This document shows, in pieces, positions 1 to 9,331 of a stretch of 64,000 nt of DNA. The DNA is taken from contig NZ_VEXQ01000009.1 in assembly GCF_006376615.1 (NCBI RefSeq), positions 1-64,000 on the forward strand, given 5' to 3'. This stretch comes from Buttiauxella sp. B2. Lineage in GTDB: Bacteria > Pseudomonadota > Gammaproteobacteria > Enterobacterales > Enterobacteriaceae. A program made the translations under genes and the position numbers. The notes under the pieces were generated by a model, which saw nothing but the letters and a program-made list of their open reading frames with translations, was not told the origin of the DNA and searched no databases. Numbering within the stretch: the first letter of the stretch is position 1; every line of letters begins with the position of its first letter.

Positions 1-88
1 GACCCCATGCCGAACTCAGAAGTGAAACGCCGTAGCGCCGATGGTAGTGTGGGGTCTCCCCATGCGAGAGTAGGGAACTGCCAGGCTT
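1..88 (+). rRNA. rrf: 5S ribosomal RNA, 3' part
   Basis: The window opens inside a 5S rRNA gene. The first 88 bases match the enteric 5S rRNA from about nucleotide 33 to its 3' end, including the conserved GAACTCAGAAGTGAAACGCC segment and the closing CCAGGC that pairs with the missing 5' end. The 5' third lies outside the window. Because the yhdZ operon follows directly, this is probably the last gene of the rrnD-type ribosomal operon, as in E. coli. Confidence 0.97.
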
Positions 89-97
89 CAAATCAAC

Positions 98-131
98 AAA
101 AAGGCCATCCGAAAGGATGGCCTTTTTGTTT
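98..131 (+). terminator. rRNA operon intrinsic terminator
   Basis: A perfect GC-rich hairpin (AAAGGCCATCC / GGATGGCCTTT, loop GAAA) is followed by a T run about ten bases after the 5S gene. This is the usual rrn operon terminator layout. Confidence 0.93.
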
Positions 132-142
132 TGCATTCTGTT

Positions 143-168
143 TAAAAAAGACCGCTACAGCGGTCTTA
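143..168 (-). terminator. Intrinsic terminator of the yhdWXYZ operon
   Basis: The inverted repeat AAGACCGC / GCGGTCTT at 148-167 is followed on the minus strand by six T residues. It lies just beyond the yhdZ stop codon at 178. It is distinct from the rRNA terminator at 98-131, and the two stand back to back between convergent units. Confidence 0.85.
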
Positions 169-177
169 ACCCGAAGA

Positions 178-936
178 TTAATGAATAACTTGCGACAGAA
201 ATGCTCGCGTACGTTCTGACTTGGGATGGGCAAAGAACTCATTCGGAGGAGCTTGCTCAACAATTTCACCTCGATCCATAAAGATCACTCTGTCTGCCAC
301 CGTTCGTGCAAAGCCCATTTCATGTGTTACGCACAACATTGTCATGCCCGATTCTGCCAGGGCAATCATCGTATCCAGCACTTCTTTAACCATCTCAGGA
401 TCAAGTGCTGAAGTTGGTTCATCAAACAGCATGATCTTAGGCTTCATACATAGCGAACGTGCAATGGCTACACGTTGTTGTTGCCCACCAGAGATTTGCC
501 CCGGAAATTTATGCGCATGTTCCACAATACGTACTCTTTCCAGATAATGCATTGCCAATGCTTCAGCCTCTTTTTTGGGCATTTTACGCACCCAAATGGG
601 TGCCAGAGTACAGTTCTGCAAAACCGTCAGATGTGGGAAAAGGTTAAAATGCTGGAATACCATCCCGACTTCAGTCCTTACCTTCTCGATATTGCGTAAA
701 TCGTCGTTAAGCTCTGTACCATCAACGACAATCCGCCCCTTTTGATGCTCTTCCAGATGATTAATACAGCGTATTGTTGTGGATTTTCCCGAACCGGAAG
801 GGCCACAGAGGACAATACGTTCACCTTGTTGCACTTTCAGATTGATATCTTTGAGTACGTGGAATTGTCCGTACCATTTGTTAACGTTTTCTAGCATTAT
901 CATCGCATCAGCGGGCTGTAGACTCATTTGACTCAT
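178..936 (-). CDS. yhdZ: Amino-acid ABC transporter ATP-binding protein YhdZ
   Basis: This 252-residue protein is the ATPase of a polar amino-acid importer, working at the inner face of the cytoplasmic membrane with the permeases YhdX and YhdY. The sequence shows a Walker A motif (GPSGSGKST, near residue 45), the signature ISGGQQQR (near 148), Walker B (IMLFDEP) and a switch His in VTHEMGF. Length equals the E. coli protein. It is the last gene of the yhdWXYZ operon, beginning 10 bases after the yhdY stop and ending before a terminator at 143-168. Substrate is unproven; the closest characterised systems are the general L-amino-acid (Aap) transporters. Confidence 0.95.
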   Translation of the reverse strand: MSQMSLQPADAMIMLENVNKWYGQFHVLKDINLKVQQGERIVLCGPSGSGKSTTIRCINHLEEHQKGRIVVDGTELNDDLRNIEKVRTEVGMVFQHFNLFPHLTVLQNCTLAPIWVRKMPKKEAEALAMHYLERVRIVEHAHKFPGQISGGQQQRVAIARSLCMKPKIMLFDEPTSALDPEMVKEVLDTMIALAESGMTMLCVTHEMGFARTVADRVIFMDRGEIVEQAPPNEFFAHPKSERTRAFLSQVIH

Positions 937-946
937 TTATTTATCC

Positions 947-2044
947 TCAGTGCGGTGTTCGTCCGGTATTAAACCGTTTTTCAAGATGCTGACTGTAGCG
1001 CGACATACTGAAACAGAAAATCCAGTAAATAAGGGCCGCAAAAACATAGCCTTCGGTCGACATTCCAAGCCAGGTTGGATCGACAGTGGCTTGCTGCACG
1101 CTGCTAAACAGATCAAATAGCCCAATAATGATCACCAGGCTGGTGTCTTTAAATAGAGCAATAATGGTGTTCACTAGACCAGGGATCACCATCTTCAGAG
1201 CCTGAGGTAAGATGACCAGTCCCTGGGTTTTCCAGTATCCAAGTGCCAGAGATTCTGCTGCTTCATATTGCCCTTTAGGTAAAGCCTGTAAGCCTCCGCG
1301 AACCACTTCAGCCACGTAAGCTGACTGAAACAGAATCACCCCGACAAGTGCGCGAATTAACTTGTCAATACTTGTTCCTTCAGAAAGAAATAATGGCAAC
1401 ATAACTGATGACATAAACAGAACGGTTATCAGAGGCACACCACGCCAGAATTCAATAAATACCACCGATAAAATTCTTACTACTGGCATACTTGAGCGAC
1501 GGCCTAATGCCAATAAGATCCCCAGCGGTAATGCGCCAGCTATTCCCACCGAAGCAATGATCAACGTTAATGTTAGCCCGCCCCATTGGCGTGTTTCGAC
1601 ACGATCCAGCCCCAGGAAACCACCGTATAACAACCCCCAAACAAAAAGTGGATAGACGACCGCCCATAAAGCTATATACCGACCTCGGCGCGGCATGGCA
1701 CTCCAGAACATTGGAATGATAGATACGAGGCCGATAAGAAGGGTGAGATTAATACGCCAGCGCTGATCATGTGGATAGAGCCCATACATGAATTGCCCGA
1801 AACGTGCATGGATAAAAACCCAACATGCACCTTCTTTCGTGCAGTCTGAACGGCTCTCACCGACCCAGTTAGCCTGGAAAATCGTCCAATTTAACAATGG
1901 GGGAATGAGCTCCCACATCATCCATAGGCAGAAAATAGTCAGTAAACTATTAGACCAACTGGAGAAGAGATTTTTACGAGCCCATTGCATGGCACCTAAA
2001 CGAATGGTCTTTGGGCGCGTTTGTGACATCAATATTTTTGTCAT
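947..2044 (-). CDS. yhdY: Amino-acid ABC transporter permease YhdY
   Basis: A 365-residue inner-membrane permease of the HisM/AapM type. The C-terminal half holds several hydrophobic segments and the coupling-helix EAA motif (QYEAAESLALGYWKT, near residue 265) that docks onto the ATPase. The N-terminal half carries additional membrane helices and a loop with two cysteines (DCTKEGAC), as in E. coli YhdY. Two adjacent ATG codons exist at 2047 and 2044; the second is chosen because AAGGAA stands at normal distance from it. Only 9 bases separate it from the yhdX stop, so the genes are probably translated from one transcript. Confidence 0.94.
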   Translation of the reverse strand: MTKILMSQTRPKTIRLGAMQWARKNLFSSWSNSLLTIFCLWMMWELIPPLLNWTIFQANWVGESRSDCTKEGACWVFIHARFGQFMYGLYPHDQRWRINLTLLIGLVSIIPMFWSAMPRRGRYIALWAVVYPLFVWGLLYGGFLGLDRVETRQWGGLTLTLIIASVGIAGALPLGILLALGRRSSMPVVRILSVVFIEFWRGVPLITVLFMSSVMLPLFLSEGTSIDKLIRALVGVILFQSAYVAEVVRGGLQALPKGQYEAAESLALGYWKTQGLVILPQALKMVIPGLVNTIIALFKDTSLVIIIGLFDLFSSVQQATVDPTWLGMSTEGYVFAALIYWIFCFSMSRYSQHLEKRFNTGRTPH

Positions 2045-2053
2045 CATAATTCC

Positions 2054-3235
2054 TTAGCGCTCAATCAGGGCAATTCGGCGGTTATAGATATTCATCAGTA
2101 ACGAAATAGTCAGGCTGATGATTAGGTAGACCGACATCGTTATTGCGATGGTCTCAATGGCTTGCCCTGTCTGGTTTAGTACCGTCCCCGCGAATAGAGA
2201 AACCATATCCGGATAGCCAATAGCGGCTGCCAGAGATGAGTTTTTCACGATGTTGAGATATTGACTGGTGAGCGGTGGAATGATCACGCGCATTGCTTGT
2301 GGGATGATGACCTGGCGCAATGTGACAGGATTCGGTATCCCTAATGAACGAGCTGCTTCGTGCTGGCCATAAGGGACAGACTGAATACCGGCACGAATAA
2401 TTTCGGCAATAAAAGCAGAGGTATACACTGACAAAGCCAGAGTTAACGCCGCCAGTTCAGGAATGAGAACCATCCCGCCACGAAAGTTAAAACCGTGCAA
2501 CGCGGGAACATCCCAGTGCAATGCTGCGCCGAAAATTCCCTGAGCCAGCACCGGTAACAATATCAATAATCCCAAAACATAAGGCCATGTACGGCGTAAC
2601 TGCCCGGTTTTGAACTGATGCATTTTGTTATAGCGGTACAGACCTGCAGATAATATCAAAGCCGCCGCAATTGCTGCGATAAAGGCTAGCGCCCCTGCAC
2701 CTGGCTGCGGTGAAGGGATATAAAGCCCGCGGTTGCTAAGAAAGAGAAGATCAAATGCGTTGACGGCCTGCCGAGGGCCAGGCAAGTTACGCAGTACTGC
2801 AAAGTACCAGAAGAAGATCTGCAATAGAGGGGGAATATTGCGGAACGTCTCAATGTAAAAGGTAGAGAGTTTGCGTAATAACCAGTTATCGGAAAGGCGA
2901 GCCAGTCCCAGAAAGAATCCAATAAATGATGCGAAAACGATACACAGCACAGAAACCAGTAAGGTATTCAGCAGGCCGATGACAAATACGCGACCATAAG
3001 TATCACCCTGCTCATAATCAATAAGATGTTGAACGATGCCGAAACCCGCACTGCGGTCAAGGAATGCAAAACCTGAGGTGATGCCACGATTACTAAGGTT
3101 AGTGACTGTGTTGTGTATCAGGTAAATGGCGATGCCAGCGACGGCGACGACAGCAATAATCTGATACAGCCAGGCACGAACCGCAGGATTAGAAAAGGAT
3201 AAATCACCTTTTACGATTGGGCGGCGATGGGACAT
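2054..3235 (-). CDS. yhdX: Amino-acid ABC transporter permease YhdX
   Basis: A 393-residue permease of the HisMQ/AapQ family that should heterodimerise with YhdY in the cytoplasmic membrane. Hydrophobic segments are visible near residues 20-40, 85-110, 190-205 and 220-245, with several more in the C-terminal half. The EAA-type coupling motif reads GQHEAARSLGIPN (near residue 295). It follows yhdW after a gap of about 70 bases and overlaps no neighbour. The substrate remains uncertain, as for the rest of the operon. Confidence 0.94.
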   Translation of the reverse strand: MSHRRPIVKGDLSFSNPAVRAWLYQIIAVVAVAGIAIYLIHNTVTNLSNRGITSGFAFLDRSAGFGIVQHLIDYEQGDTYGRVFVIGLLNTLLVSVLCIVFASFIGFFLGLARLSDNWLLRKLSTFYIETFRNIPPLLQIFFWYFAVLRNLPGPRQAVNAFDLLFLSNRGLYIPSPQPGAGALAFIAAIAAALILSAGLYRYNKMHQFKTGQLRRTWPYVLGLLILLPVLAQGIFGAALHWDVPALHGFNFRGGMVLIPELAALTLALSVYTSAFIAEIIRAGIQSVPYGQHEAARSLGIPNPVTLRQVIIPQAMRVIIPPLTSQYLNIVKNSSLAAAIGYPDMVSLFAGTVLNQTGQAIETIAITMSVYLIISLTISLLMNIYNRRIALIER

Positions 3236-3304
3236 AAGCGAACCTCAGTAACATAAACTCAAACACTGGGCACTACCCGGTAGTGCCCATTTCTGACGTC
3301 TCGC

Positions 3305-4330
3305 TTAGCGAATCGGTGGTGCGTACTGAATCCCACCTTTGTTCCACAGGTTGTTTTGCCCGCGCTTAATCTTCAACGGACTGTCGGAACCTACGTTATG
3401 TTCGAAGATTTCGGCGTAGTTGCCGACTTGTTTGACGATGTTGTAAGCCCATTTGTTATCGAGCTTCAGATCCTTACCGAAGTCACCTTCTTTGCCTAGC
3501 AGATGCGCCATATCTGGAGTTGTGGGGTTAGCAGCCATCTGGTCAACGTTTTTAGAATCAACACCCATTTCTTCGGCATTCAGCATGGCGAACAGAGTCC
3601 AGCGCACGATAGAGAACCAGTCCTCATCACCACGACGCACTACTGGACCCAAAGGCTCTTTTGAAATGACTTCCGGGAGCACAATCCACTCGCCAGGAGT
3701 ACTCAGTTTGATACGTAGGGCGTAGAGTTGTGACTGGTCAGAAGCCAGAGTATCGCAGCGACCTGATTCCAGCGCTTTGGCTGATTCATCGGAACGATCG
3801 AAGGTTACCGGCGTGTATTTCATGTTATTTGCTTTGAAGTAGTCAGCGACGTTCAGTTCGGTATCAGTACCCGCCTGAATACAAACCGTTGCCCCATCCA
3901 ATTCTTTAGCACTTTTCAGATCTGCTTTGTTATGTGTCAGGAAGCCGATACCGTCGTAATAAGTTACTCCAGTAAACATCATGCCCATACCCGCATCGCG
4001 TGAGGACGTCCACGTTGTATTACGTGACAAAATATCTACTTCACCTGACTGCAACGCGGTAAAACGCTCTTTTGCAGTCAGCGGGGTATATTTAACTTTA
4101 GAAGCATCCCCAAATACTGCGGCAGCAACACCACGACAAACATCCACATCGATGCCAGTAAACTTACCGTTTGCATCGGCATAAGAAAAACCAGGCAAGC
4201 CATCACTTATTCCACATTGCACAAAACCTTTCTTCTTTACAGCGTCAAACGTAGTACCAGCATGAGCCTGGTTTGCAAGCGCGAATAATGCACCGGCAGC
4301 GACCAGAGTGGAGATCAATGTCTTTTTCAT
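3305..4330 (-). CDS. yhdW: Periplasmic amino-acid-binding protein YhdW
   Basis: A 341-residue solute-binding protein of the general amino-acid (AapJ-like) family. It begins with a Sec signal peptide (MKKTLISTLVAAGALFALA, cleavage after AHA near residue 24) and delivers substrate to YhdXYZ in the periplasm. The binding-protein fold is indicated by the segments QCGISDGLPGFS and the GIDVDVCRGVAAAVFGD motif typical of this family. The frame is open and full length; to my recollection the K-12 copy is annotated as a pseudogene, so this copy is worth noting as intact. It is the promoter-proximal gene, behind a sigma-54 promoter match at 4422-4436. Confidence 0.94.
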   Translation of the reverse strand: MKKTLISTLVAAGALFALANQAHAGTTFDAVKKKGFVQCGISDGLPGFSYADANGKFTGIDVDVCRGVAAAVFGDASKVKYTPLTAKERFTALQSGEVDILSRNTTWTSSRDAGMGMMFTGVTYYDGIGFLTHNKADLKSAKELDGATVCIQAGTDTELNVADYFKANNMKYTPVTFDRSDESAKALESGRCDTLASDQSQLYALRIKLSTPGEWIVLPEVISKEPLGPVVRRGDEDWFSIVRWTLFAMLNAEEMGVDSKNVDQMAANPTTPDMAHLLGKEGDFGKDLKLDNKWAYNIVKQVGNYAEIFEHNVGSDSPLKIKRGQNNLWNKGGIQYAPPIR

Positions 4331-4720
4331 AATGCATCCTGTGTGGAGAAATTATCGTTATAAGTGTTGGCGTCCGGGTGGCGCCATTTTCCTGTCTGTG
4401 GCATCAGCCAGTCTGGTTAAAGCAAGTGGAGTGCCAAGATTGCGGGAGACGGTATGCGTGTACCACTCGTCGCAGTAAGCAGAGTGTAGACAGTAATAAT
4501 TATTCTCAGCGCCCCGTAACAGTGCAAAACTGAAACCTACGCCACATTTCAGCGCAAAAAAGTTTCAGCTTTTGATCATTTGAAAAGAAGTAATTTCTGG
4601 CGTGAAAATTAGGGTGGACATTATTAATGCAGATGTGTGAGGGGTTTCACGATTCAATCTGCAATAAAACAAAATGAAGAGGACTGAGTGATTTGTTTCA
4701 CGTTAGAGGGATTTACCAAT
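4331..4720 (-). promoter_or_regulatory. yhdW upstream region
   Basis: This gene-free stretch lies between the yhdW start and the yhdV terminator. Its main recognisable element is the sigma-54 promoter described separately. The remainder is AT-rich, with repeated TTTCA/TGAAA words that could hold activator sites. I could not identify a convincing NtrC dyad by eye. Confidence 0.5.
4422..4436 (-). promoter_or_regulatory. Sigma-54 (RpoN) promoter of yhdWXYZ
   Basis: Read on the minus strand the sequence is TGGCACTCCACTTGC, an exact match to the sigma-54 consensus TGGCAC-N5-TTGC, with the -24 GG and -12 GC correctly spaced. Transcription would start near 4410, about 80 bases before the yhdW ATG at 4330. 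Sigma-54 promoters require an enhancer-binding activator; NtrC is the obvious candidate for an amino-acid scavenging system, but I could not pick out a clear NtrC site. Confidence 0.8.
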
Positions 4721-4759
4721 AAAAAAGCGCACCCCATGAAGTGAAGGATGCGCTTTTTC
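4721..4759 (-). terminator. yhdV intrinsic terminator
   Basis: The inverted repeat AAAAAAGCGCA / TGCGCTTTTT, with a 17-base loop, lies just after the yhdV stop codon at 4776. It gives a T run on the minus strand and, because of its symmetry, may also stop transcripts from the other side. Confidence 0.8.
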
Positions 4760-4775
4760 TAATGTGTACTGAAAT

Positions 4776-4997
4776 TTATTTGGTTAACGCAACGATACCC
4801 AGTGTTAACCCGGCAATCGCTGCGGCACCACCGGCGATAGCACCTGCTGTTTCCCAGTTATCCTGAGTGGTCCCTTTCATACAGGTATTGGTGTGCACGA
4901 GACGGCCCTGATCGTCATAAACGGGCACACAAGGTGAGTTGGTTGCACAACCCGCCAGAAGCGTAGAAAGCAACGCTGCGGCAATTAGCTTTTTCAT
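4776..4997 (-). CDS. yhdV: Small lipoprotein YhdV
   Basis: A 73-residue lipoprotein of unknown function. The N-terminus MKKLIAAALLSTLLAGC is a signal peptide with a lipobox (LAGC), so Cys17 should be lipidated; the +2 residue is Ala, which favours outer-membrane sorting. The C-terminus holds a glycine/alanine-rich hydrophobic stretch (AGAIAGGAAAIAGLTLG). The start at 4997 is preferred over an in-frame ATG four codons upstream because it gives a proper signal peptide and has GAGG seven bases before it. In E. coli yhdV sits beside acrEF; here it lies directly downstream of fis. Confidence 0.85.
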   Translation of the reverse strand: MKKLIAAALLSTLLAGCATNSPCVPVYDDQGRLVHTNTCMKGTTQDNWETAGAIAGGAAAIAGLTLGIVALTK

Positions 4998-5224
4998 TTG
5001 GAACCTCATTAATCCAAACTCCGGACAGGGATAACCCGATCGCTAAGGCTACGGGCTATCTAAAAACCTATACCGGCGTGAATATGGTAATTTTATCACC
5101 AACAGGAACCTGCAGAGAGTGGGGAATAATTGCAATTCATGTGCTGTGTAAACAAAGTGGAGAAAAGTGTACCAAGGCAAAAAAATGTGGAGGGAAAGTG
5201 AAGTGACCCGATTTTTAGAGATTA

Positions 5225-5260
5225 AAAAAGGCGCTTCCCCATGCCGAGTAGCGCCTTTTT
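5225..5260 (-). terminator. dusB-fis intrinsic terminator
   Basis: The stem AAAAAGGCGCT / AGCGCCTTTTT stands about 25 bases beyond the fis stop codon at 5285, with a T run on the minus strand. It closes the dusB-fis operon. Confidence 0.9.
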
Positions 5261-5284
5261 AAACAACAAGTTAACTGATTGGAA

Positions 5285-5581
5285 TCAGTTCATGCCGTAT
5301 TTTTTCAATTTTTTACGCAGCGTGCCACGGTTGATACCCATCATCAGGGCAGCACGGGTTTGGTTGCCACGGGTGTATTGCATCACCATGTCCAACAATG
5401 GCTGCTCTACTTCAGCCAATACCAGCTCATACAGATCACTAACATCTTGACCATTCAGTTGAGCAAAATAGTTCTTCAGTGCTTGTTTCACGGAATCACG
5501 CAGGGGCTTCTGTGTTACTTGATCCTGAGAGTTAACGGTTGAAACGGTTAGTACGTCAGAATTTACGCGTTGTTCGAACAT
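5285..5581 (-). CDS. fis: DNA-binding nucleoid protein Fis
   Basis: The 98-residue Fis protein bends DNA, activates rRNA and tRNA promoters and assists site-specific inversion. The N-terminal beta-hairpin arm (near residues 10-25) precedes four helices; the C-terminal helix-turn-helix reads [23 protein letters not shown]. Length and sequence are essentially those of E. coli Fis. It is the distal gene of the dusB-fis operon, 25 bases after dusB, and is followed by a terminator. Expression should follow the growth-phase-regulated promoter before dusB at 6611-6639. Confidence 0.99.
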   Translation of the reverse strand: MFEQRVNSDVLTVSTVNSQDQVTQKPLRDSVKQALKNYFAQLNGQDVSDLYELVLAEVEQPLLDMVMQYTRGNQTRAALMMGINRGTLRKKLKKYGMN

Positions 5582-5606
5582 AGTTCTGTCAGCTCTTTAT
5601 TTCTAA

Positions 5607-6572
5607 TTACGCAAGATTTTCGAAGTATGCCTCCAACGCCTCAAGCTGTTCGCTTGCATCCTCAATGGCGTTGAATGTGCGCCGAAACTGGTCATTTGGA
5701 GCGTGTTCCTGTAAGTACCAGGAAACGTGTTTGCGAGCAATTCGGTAGCCCTTTGCATGACCATAAAAGCCATGAAGTTCCCGAATGTGTCCACAAAGTA
5801 AGCGCTTCACCTCTGCCAGAGGCAGTGGAGGAAGCAACTCTCCAGTGTCCAGATAATACTGGATTTCCCGAAAGATCCAGGGTCTTCCCTGAGCTGCACG
5901 TCCTATCATCAGAGCATCAGCCCCTGTATAGTCAAGCACAGCCCTGGCTTTAAGCGGGTCAGTAATGTCACCATTCGCGATTACCGGAATGGAAACTTTC
6001 TGCTTAACTGCCCGAATGCTGTCGTATTCAGCATCTCCCTGGAATAAACAGGCGCGTGTGCGTCCATGAATTGTCAGGGCCTGAATGCCACAGTCTTCAG
6101 CCAGTTGGGCAATATCTTCACAGTTACGGTGCGCCGTATCCCAGCCAGTGCGAATCTTCAACGTAACTGGCACGTCAACTGCGTTAATTACCGTTGTCAG
6201 GATAGACTTCACCAGACTTGGGTATTGCAGAAGAGCGGAACCCGCTAGTTTGCGATTCACTTTCTTCGCTGGGCATCCCATATTGATATCAATAATCTGG
6301 GCGCCATTAGCCACGTTAATGCGTGCGGCCTCTGCCATCTCATCAGGGTCACTACCGGCAATTTGCACGGTGCGAATACCTGGTTCATTCACGTGGACCA
6401 TTCGTAAACGTGATTTATCACTCGCCCAAACTTCAGGGTTAGAGGACATCATCTCGGAAACAGTTAACCCCGCCCCCATCTCGTAACACAGCGTCCTGAA
6501 TGGTCTGTCAGTGATTCCAGCCATCGGTGCTGCTATCAGTCGATTCCTGAGCTGGTGGTGTCCAATGCGCAT
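5607..6572 (-). CDS. dusB: tRNA-dihydrouridine synthase B
   Basis: A 321-residue FMN-dependent enzyme that reduces a uridine in the tRNA D-loop to dihydrouridine, using NADPH. The TIM-barrel N-terminal part shows the flavin-binding segment [13 protein letters not shown] and the catalytic cysteine in [12 protein letters not shown] (near residue 100). The motif [18 protein letters not shown], near residue 230, is the usual phosphate-binding end of the barrel. It is the promoter-proximal partner of fis, an arrangement conserved in enterics. Confidence 0.98.
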   Translation of the reverse strand: MRIGHHQLRNRLIAAPMAGITDRPFRTLCYEMGAGLTVSEMMSSNPEVWASDKSRLRMVHVNEPGIRTVQIAGSDPDEMAEAARINVANGAQIIDINMGCPAKKVNRKLAGSALLQYPSLVKSILTTVINAVDVPVTLKIRTGWDTAHRNCEDIAQLAEDCGIQALTIHGRTRACLFQGDAEYDSIRAVKQKVSIPVIANGDITDPLKARAVLDYTGADALMIGRAAQGRPWIFREIQYYLDTGELLPPLPLAEVKRLLCGHIRELHGFYGHAKGYRIARKHVSWYLQEHAPNDQFRRTFNAIEDASEQLEALEAYFENLA

Positions 6573-6610
6573 GAGTTAAGAAATGACCATACTTGCCTGC
6601 AAGGCGGCGT

Positions 6611-6639
6611 ATATTACGCATTTTTGACCTGAGATGAAA
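6611..6639 (-). promoter_or_regulatory. dusB-fis promoter
   Basis: On the minus strand a TAATAT -10 element (6616-6611) and a TTTCAT -35 element (6639-6634) are separated by 17 bases. The bases after the -10 are GC-rich (ACGCCGCC), the discriminator type that makes the E. coli fis promoter sensitive to ppGpp/DksA and nucleotide supply. This core region resembles the E. coli promoter closely. Confidence 0.85.
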
Positions 6640-6944
6640 GGCCAAACTTTGAACAATCAGCTGTCGTAGATCAATGAATCCTCATCCCGTGCAATGCCAT
6701 AAATAAATTAATGATTATTTTCAAAGCATTACGTGTTTTTGATTGATTTGTGCTCTTTTATATTTTCATCGCACATAGGCGAAATTCGTGATTACTAAGT
6801 CATGCAGCACACTATAAACTGCTGGTTTAATCAGCAAAATTAGTGTTTTTCTGCGAGCGATCTCTCATTTTTGTTATGACATATCACTCAGATGAATTGA
6901 TCTGACTGTTACATGAGGTGTGGAGGCCGGAGAGGAAAAGATAG

Positions 6945-6971
6945 AGTAACGTGACCGAAAGCCACGTTACT
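6945..6971 (-). terminator. Possible prmA terminator
   Basis: The perfect inverted repeat AGTAACGTG / CACGTTACT lies about 15 bases after the prmA stop. The following minus-strand sequence is pyrimidine-rich (CTATCTTTTCC) but not a clean T run, so termination may be partial. Confidence 0.55.
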
Positions 6972-6983
6972 GTTGTATGAAAA

Positions 6984-7865
6984 TTAGCGCTTGATGCCGG
7001 TAATGCGACACCATTCTTCTTTTTCAGCGACAGTATCAAGAGTGAATTTGTCCTGATACGCTTCGCAAACCCCCTCAGCCTGGCTTGCCAGAACGCCGGA
7101 AAGTCCAAGGAAGCCGCCCTGAACAGGCAGCACGCTGATTAACGGTGCTAACTCACGTAAAGGGCCTGCCAGGATGTTAGCAACCACCACATCGGCGCTC
7201 ATGGCTTCTGGTTGGTCTTGTGGTAGATACAGTTCCAGGCGTTCAGAAACGCCGTTACGTTGTGCGTTATCGCGGCTGGCCTGAATAGCTTGTGGATCGA
7301 TATCAATACCAATCGCTTTGCTTGCACCCAATTTCAGAGCGGCAATCGCGAGGATGCCAGAGCCACAACCGAAATCAATTACCGTTTTACCGGCCAGGTC
7401 CAAACCGTCGAGCCATTCAAGACACAGAGAGGTAGTTGGGTGAGTCCCGGTACCAAACGCAAGACCAGGATCAAGCATCACGTTGACGGCATCAGCATCA
7501 GGTACATCACGCCAGCTCGGGCAAATCCACAGACGTTGACCAAAGCGCATTGGATGGAAGTTGTCCATCCATTCGCGTTCCCAGTCTTTGTCTTCAATCT
7601 GTTCTATTTTGTGTGGGAAACCGACGCTCAGCAGCGGGCAGTTCTCAAGGATAGCGATCACTTCCTTCATGTCTGTTTCTGCGTCGTACAAACCAATCAC
7701 ATCGGTATCGCCCCATAAACGGGTTTCGCCAGGTAATGGCTCGAATACTGGTGTGTCATGGGTATCCTGAAAGGTAACGGAAACTGCACCACTTTCGATC
7801 AGCGCATCGCCGAGTTCTTCAGCGTTTACGCCAGAGGTATTAATTTTCAGTTGGATCCATGGCAT
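6984..7865 (-). CDS. prmA: Ribosomal protein L11 methyltransferase
   Basis: A 293-residue enzyme that trimethylates several amino groups of ribosomal protein L11 using S-adenosylmethionine. The N-terminal substrate-recognition domain (about residues 1-55) precedes the Rossmann methyltransferase domain, with the AdoMet motif [15 protein letters not shown] (near 163-177), the acidic loop GIDIDPQA, and the substrate motif [10 protein letters not shown]. Length equals the E. coli enzyme. It starts 11 bases after the panF stop, so the two are probably co-transcribed. Confidence 0.98.
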   Translation of the reverse strand: MPWIQLKINTSGVNAEELGDALIESGAVSVTFQDTHDTPVFEPLPGETRLWGDTDVIGLYDAETDMKEVIAILENCPLLSVGFPHKIEQIEDKDWEREWMDNFHPMRFGQRLWICPSWRDVPDADAVNVMLDPGLAFGTGTHPTTSLCLEWLDGLDLAGKTVIDFGCGSGILAIAALKLGASKAIGIDIDPQAIQASRDNAQRNGVSERLELYLPQDQPEAMSADVVVANILAGPLRELAPLISVLPVQGGFLGLSGVLASQAEGVCEAYQDKFTLDTVAEKEEWCRITGIKR

Positions 7866-7876
7866 AGCGAAACTCT

Positions 7877-9331
7877 TTATTTATCAGTAGTTGAAACGAG
7901 TGCTGGAACAGGAAGCGGCTGACCGAAACGGTTGCCCACCAGAAACGCCAGCAAACTTAGTAATAGGGATGGCACAATTGGGTGAAAGCCCAGAAGCTGG
8001 ATTTTTAAACTCGCCAGCACCGCATATAGGCCACCACCGACAATCATCGCGCTCAGTGCGCCTGCAGCATTGGCACGTTCCCAATACAGGCCCAGCACCA
8101 GCGGCCACAGAAACACGGCTTCTAGCCCACCAAATGCCAGCAAATTCAGCCAGATGATCATCTCTGGTGGACGCCAGGCTGCTAGTAGCAACAAGATTCC
8201 GAGAATCAGTGTGATCACAGACGACATTCTTTTCAGGCGCGTTTCATTGTGGATCTGATCCGGGCGCATGTTCAGATAGAGATCTTTAACGATTGTCGCA
8301 GACGATTGAAGCAATTGAGCATTAATTGTCGACATAATTGCCGCCATTGGTGCTGCGAGAAAAATACCCGCTGCGATGGGTGGCAGCACCGTAACCATCA
8401 ACGTCGGGATAACCAAATCAGGGACTTTCAGATCCGGTATCACCGCACGGCCTAACGCACCAGCCAGATGCATACCAAACATCAGAATCGCCACCACAAT
8501 CGTGCCGAGGATAATCCCACGATGTACCGCTTTGCTGTCTTTATAGGAAATGCAACGCACTGCGGTGTGCGGTAAACCAATCACCCCAAAACAAACCAAC
8601 ACCCAGAATGAAGTCATAAATGTTGGGGAGAGAATGTCTTCCGCGCCCTGCGGTGAAACAAGCTTAGGATCGATATGCTGGAGCGTATTCACTGCGCTGT
8701 GTAAGCCACCTGCGGCATGAACGATGCCAATCAATAGCAAAATCGTTCCAACCAGCATCACCACTCCTTGCATCGCGTCGTTAAGAACGCTGGCACGGAA
8801 ACCACCAAATGCAGTGTAAAGTGCGATACTGATACCAAAAATCAGCAGACCCGTTTCGTAAGGTATACCGGCTGCCGTTTCCAGCAAGCGCGCACCGCCA
8901 ATGAACTGCACGGTCATTGCGCCGATAAAAGCCACCAACAGGCTAAGACTCGCCAGCCATACCAGTAGACGGCTTTGGTAGCGGGCATACAGCATGTCAT
9001 TCAGGGTGACGGCGTTATAACGGCGAGCAAGTATCGCAAACTTCTTACCCAGAATGCCAAGCGACAACCACACCGCCGGGAGCTGAATCATCGCCAGTAA
9101 AACCCAGCCCAGTCCGTATTTATAAGCAGCACCAGGCCCACCAATAAACGAACTGGCGCTGATGTAGGTGGCGGTAAGTGTCATCGCTAACACAAATCCA
9201 CCCATCGAACGGCTGCCGAGGAAATATTCGTTGAGGAAATTACCTGTGGTGCGTCGCTTCATGGCATACATCGAAATACCGAATACCACTAATAAGTAGG
9301 CTACCAGAGGCAGTACGACTTCAAGCTGCAT
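7877..9331 (-). CDS. panF: Sodium/pantothenate symporter
   Basis: A 484-residue member of the sodium:solute symporter family (SSS) that imports pantothenate, the vitamin precursor of coenzyme A, across the inner membrane. About twelve to thirteen hydrophobic helices are visible, as is the conserved region [22 protein letters not shown] near residues 50-72. The start at 9331 (MQLEV) is chosen over an upstream in-frame start because GGAGG lies at the right distance and E. coli PanF begins the same way. Its start overlaps the 3' end of yhdT, which implies translational coupling. Confidence 0.97.
   Translation of the reverse strand: MQLEVVLPLVAYLLVVFGISMYAMKRRTTGNFLNEYFLGSRSMGGFVLAMTLTATYISASSFIGGPGAAYKYGLGWVLLAMIQLPAVWLSLGILGKKFAILARRYNAVTLNDMLYARYQSRLLVWLASLSLLVAFIGAMTVQFIGGARLLETAAGIPYETGLLIFGISIALYTAFGGFRASVLNDAMQGVVMLVGTILLLIGIVHAAGGLHSAVNTLQHIDPKLVSPQGAEDILSPTFMTSFWVLVCFGVIGLPHTAVRCISYKDSKAVHRGIILGTIVVAILMFGMHLAGALGRAVIPDLKVPDLVIPTLMVTVLPPIAAGIFLAAPMAAIMSTINAQLLQSSATIVKDLYLNMRPDQIHNETRLKRMSSVITLILGILLLLAAWRPPEMIIWLNLLAFGGLEAVFLWPLVLGLYWERANAAGALSAMIVGGGLYAVLASLKIQLLGFHPIVPSLLLSLLAFLVGNRFGQPLPVPALVSTTDK

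Larger units (their letters stand above)
6573..6983 (-). promoter_or_regulatory. dusB-fis control region and prmA 3' flank
   Basis: This 411-base gap holds the dusB-fis promoter (6611-6639) near its low-coordinate end. A very AT-rich tract follows at about 6700-6770, upstream of that promoter, where A/T-rich UP or Fis-type sites could lie. At the high-coordinate end is a hairpin after prmA. I see no gene in it. Confidence 0.6.

Noticed and set aside
6700-6770. AT-rich tract as a possible horizontally acquired fragment
   Set aside because: It fits the expected upstream activating region of the fis promoter and contains no gene.
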